NCBI RefSeq assembly: GCF_000504285.1
Contig: NZ_KI632511.1
Coordinates: 1,423,372 to 1,487,371 of the forward strand
DNA from: Actinospica robiniae DSM 44927
Lineage (GTDB): Bacteria > Actinomycetota > Actinomycetes > Streptomycetales > Catenulisporaceae
Direction of reading: 5' to 3'
Length of the DNA: 64,000 nt
Positions 63,304 to 64,000 of this stretch are shown here, piece by piece; within the stretch, counting starts at the first letter, position 1, and each line of letters starts with the position of its first letter. Below the pieces are notes generated by a model that was given only the letters and a program-made list of their open reading frames with translations, did no database searches and was not told the origin of the DNA. Position numbers and translations under genes: made by a program.

Positions 63304-64000
63304 TCACTCCTGGACGTCGAGTTCGACCGGAGGCAGGTTGCGCACTTGGTCCTTGGTGAGGTCGAGCCGGACAGCGTGCTTCATGTCGATGACCGCGCCG
63401 ATCGGGATGGCCACCCTCTTCTGGTCCCACAGGTGGCTCTCATCGAGCAGCACGTGGGTCACCTGGTGGTCTGTACGGTCCACGATCAGGCCCTGGACCC
63501 GGCCGATCGGCCCGTCGAGGGCCTGAACGCGATCGCCACGGCGTACCTGGATGCCGCGGACGGGTACGCGATCGCGAGCGGGCGTGCGGGTCGCGCCGCC
63601 GCCGAGGATCGATCGCTCCGCGCCGGTACGTACGTCCGAGGCGTCAGCTCCCCTGGCCAGGCCACCTCCGAGGCCGAGCCGGTAGTGCGGCCAGGTGAGC
63701 ATCTGTTCCTGCCGGTAGCCCCAGTGACCGCTCGCGCCGGCGAGGAAGTGCGTCTCGAGCGCGCGTTCGAAGGTCTCGAACTCGGCGAGGGAACAGCGCA
63801 ACACGATCTCGTCGGGCCTGCCTCGGCGCGGGAATCGCACCACGTCGAGGGGGATGAGGCGGGAAGCGTTCTGCCGGTGGTCCGGTTTCACGATCAGATG
63901 GGTCAGGACGCGGTCCACCGGCTCGATGACCACGCGACTCAGCTGCCCGCATACCCCGTCGCTGCACCGGACCGGGCTGCCGATGGTGAACTGTCTCGTA
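63304..64000 (-). CDS. PRC-barrel domain protein (N-terminus outside the window)
   Basis: At least 232 residues; the frame is open to the right edge, reading QFTIGSPVRCSDGVCGQLSR and VVIEPVDRVLTHLIVKPD. That is the start of a first PRC-barrel (xVxxxDGxxGxLxRVVIDPxxxxVTHLVV). A second half-barrel lies near the end: IQVRRGDRVQALDGPIGRVQ, LIVDRTDHQVTHVLLDE, VAIPIGAVIDM. PRC-barrel proteins of this form are stress- or sporulation-associated in actinobacteria. It is upstream of, and probably co-transcribed with, the SPFH gene. Confidence 0.88.
   Translation of the reverse strand, partial: TRQFTIGSPVRCSDGVCGQLSRVVIEPVDRVLTHLIVKPDHRQNASRLIPLDVVRFPRRGRPDEIVLRCSLAEFETFERALETHFLAGASGHWGYRQEQMLTWPHYRLGLGGGLARGADASDVRTGAERSILGGGATRTPARDRVPVRGIQVRRGDRVQALDGPIGRVQGLIVDRTDHQVTHVLLDESHLWDQKRVAIPIGAVIDMKHAVRLDLTKDQVRNLPPVELDVQE

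Noticed and set aside
1-64000. CRISPR array
   Set aside because: No regularly spaced direct repeats and no Cas-like proteins were seen; the repeats present are IS copies, att-like sites and short GGGAGCA motifs.

Overview
The window is high-GC actinobacterial DNA (GTG starts, GTGA/ATGA stop-start overlaps, GAF-ANTAR regulators, a DUF1003/GlsB/DoxX/phosphoketolase stress cluster). The family mix suggests a filamentous actinomycete of the Streptomyces/Catenulispora kind; the genus cannot be fixed from the sequence alone.

Layout. (1) 1-3.5 kb: a mobile-element module: a PAPS-reductase-like gene cut by the window edge, an XF1762-family gene translationally coupled to it, an excisionase-like HTH gene and a tyrosine integrase. 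(2) 3.7-33 kb: a defence-type island heavily invaded by insertion sequences. It holds a nuclease-STAND NTPase gene, a DUF4145 gene, a 1092-aa AbiJ-like/beta-propeller/Ser-Thr kinase protein, an intact three-gene ABC-three-component operon (DUF4297-like nuclease, middle component, Rad50-like ATPase), a zinc-ribbon/HEPN-like gene and a 707-aa protein ending in a PD-(D/E)xK nuclease. Three genes are split by mobile elements. In each case, removing the elements together with one copy of each target duplication restores one uninterrupted frame. One insertion is a stack: IS3 (type B) inside IS3 (type A) inside an IS630-family element inside the HEPN-like gene. (3) 33-38.5 kb: a 1216-aa DUF4365/TPR/PIN-like protein and a lipoprotein. 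(4) 38.8-51.2 kb: a segment bounded by direct repeats of the 3' half of tRNA-Val(CAC), each followed by a terminator hairpin and with short GGGAGCA-type repeats on both sides. It looks like decayed tandem integrative elements. Inside are a truncated UvrD/GajB-like helicase, a truncated group II intron sitting in a transposase fragment, a frameshifted acidic protein, a membrane-anchored Mrr nuclease gene with an apparent frameshift, and an intact two-gene operon of a Nudix-wHTH-nucleoside phosphorylase fusion and a multi-TM partner, preceded by a strong palindromic operator. An integrase relic lies just right of the second repeat. (5) 51.7-64 kb: a chromosomal-type stress region: an APC permease with an apparent internal deletion, DUF1003, GlsB/YeaQ, GNAT, DoxX, phosphoketolase, two GAF-ANTAR proteins, an SPFH protein and a PRC-barrel protein cut by the right edge. 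A conserved leader-like motif occurs three times on the minus strand here.

Most genes in regions 2-4 are of conflict/defence type. The likely intact candidates are the ABC-3C operon, the AbiJ-kinase protein, the 707-aa nuclease protein, the DUF4365-PIN protein and the Nudix-phosphorylase operon. Family assignments come from recognised motifs; no database search was possible.
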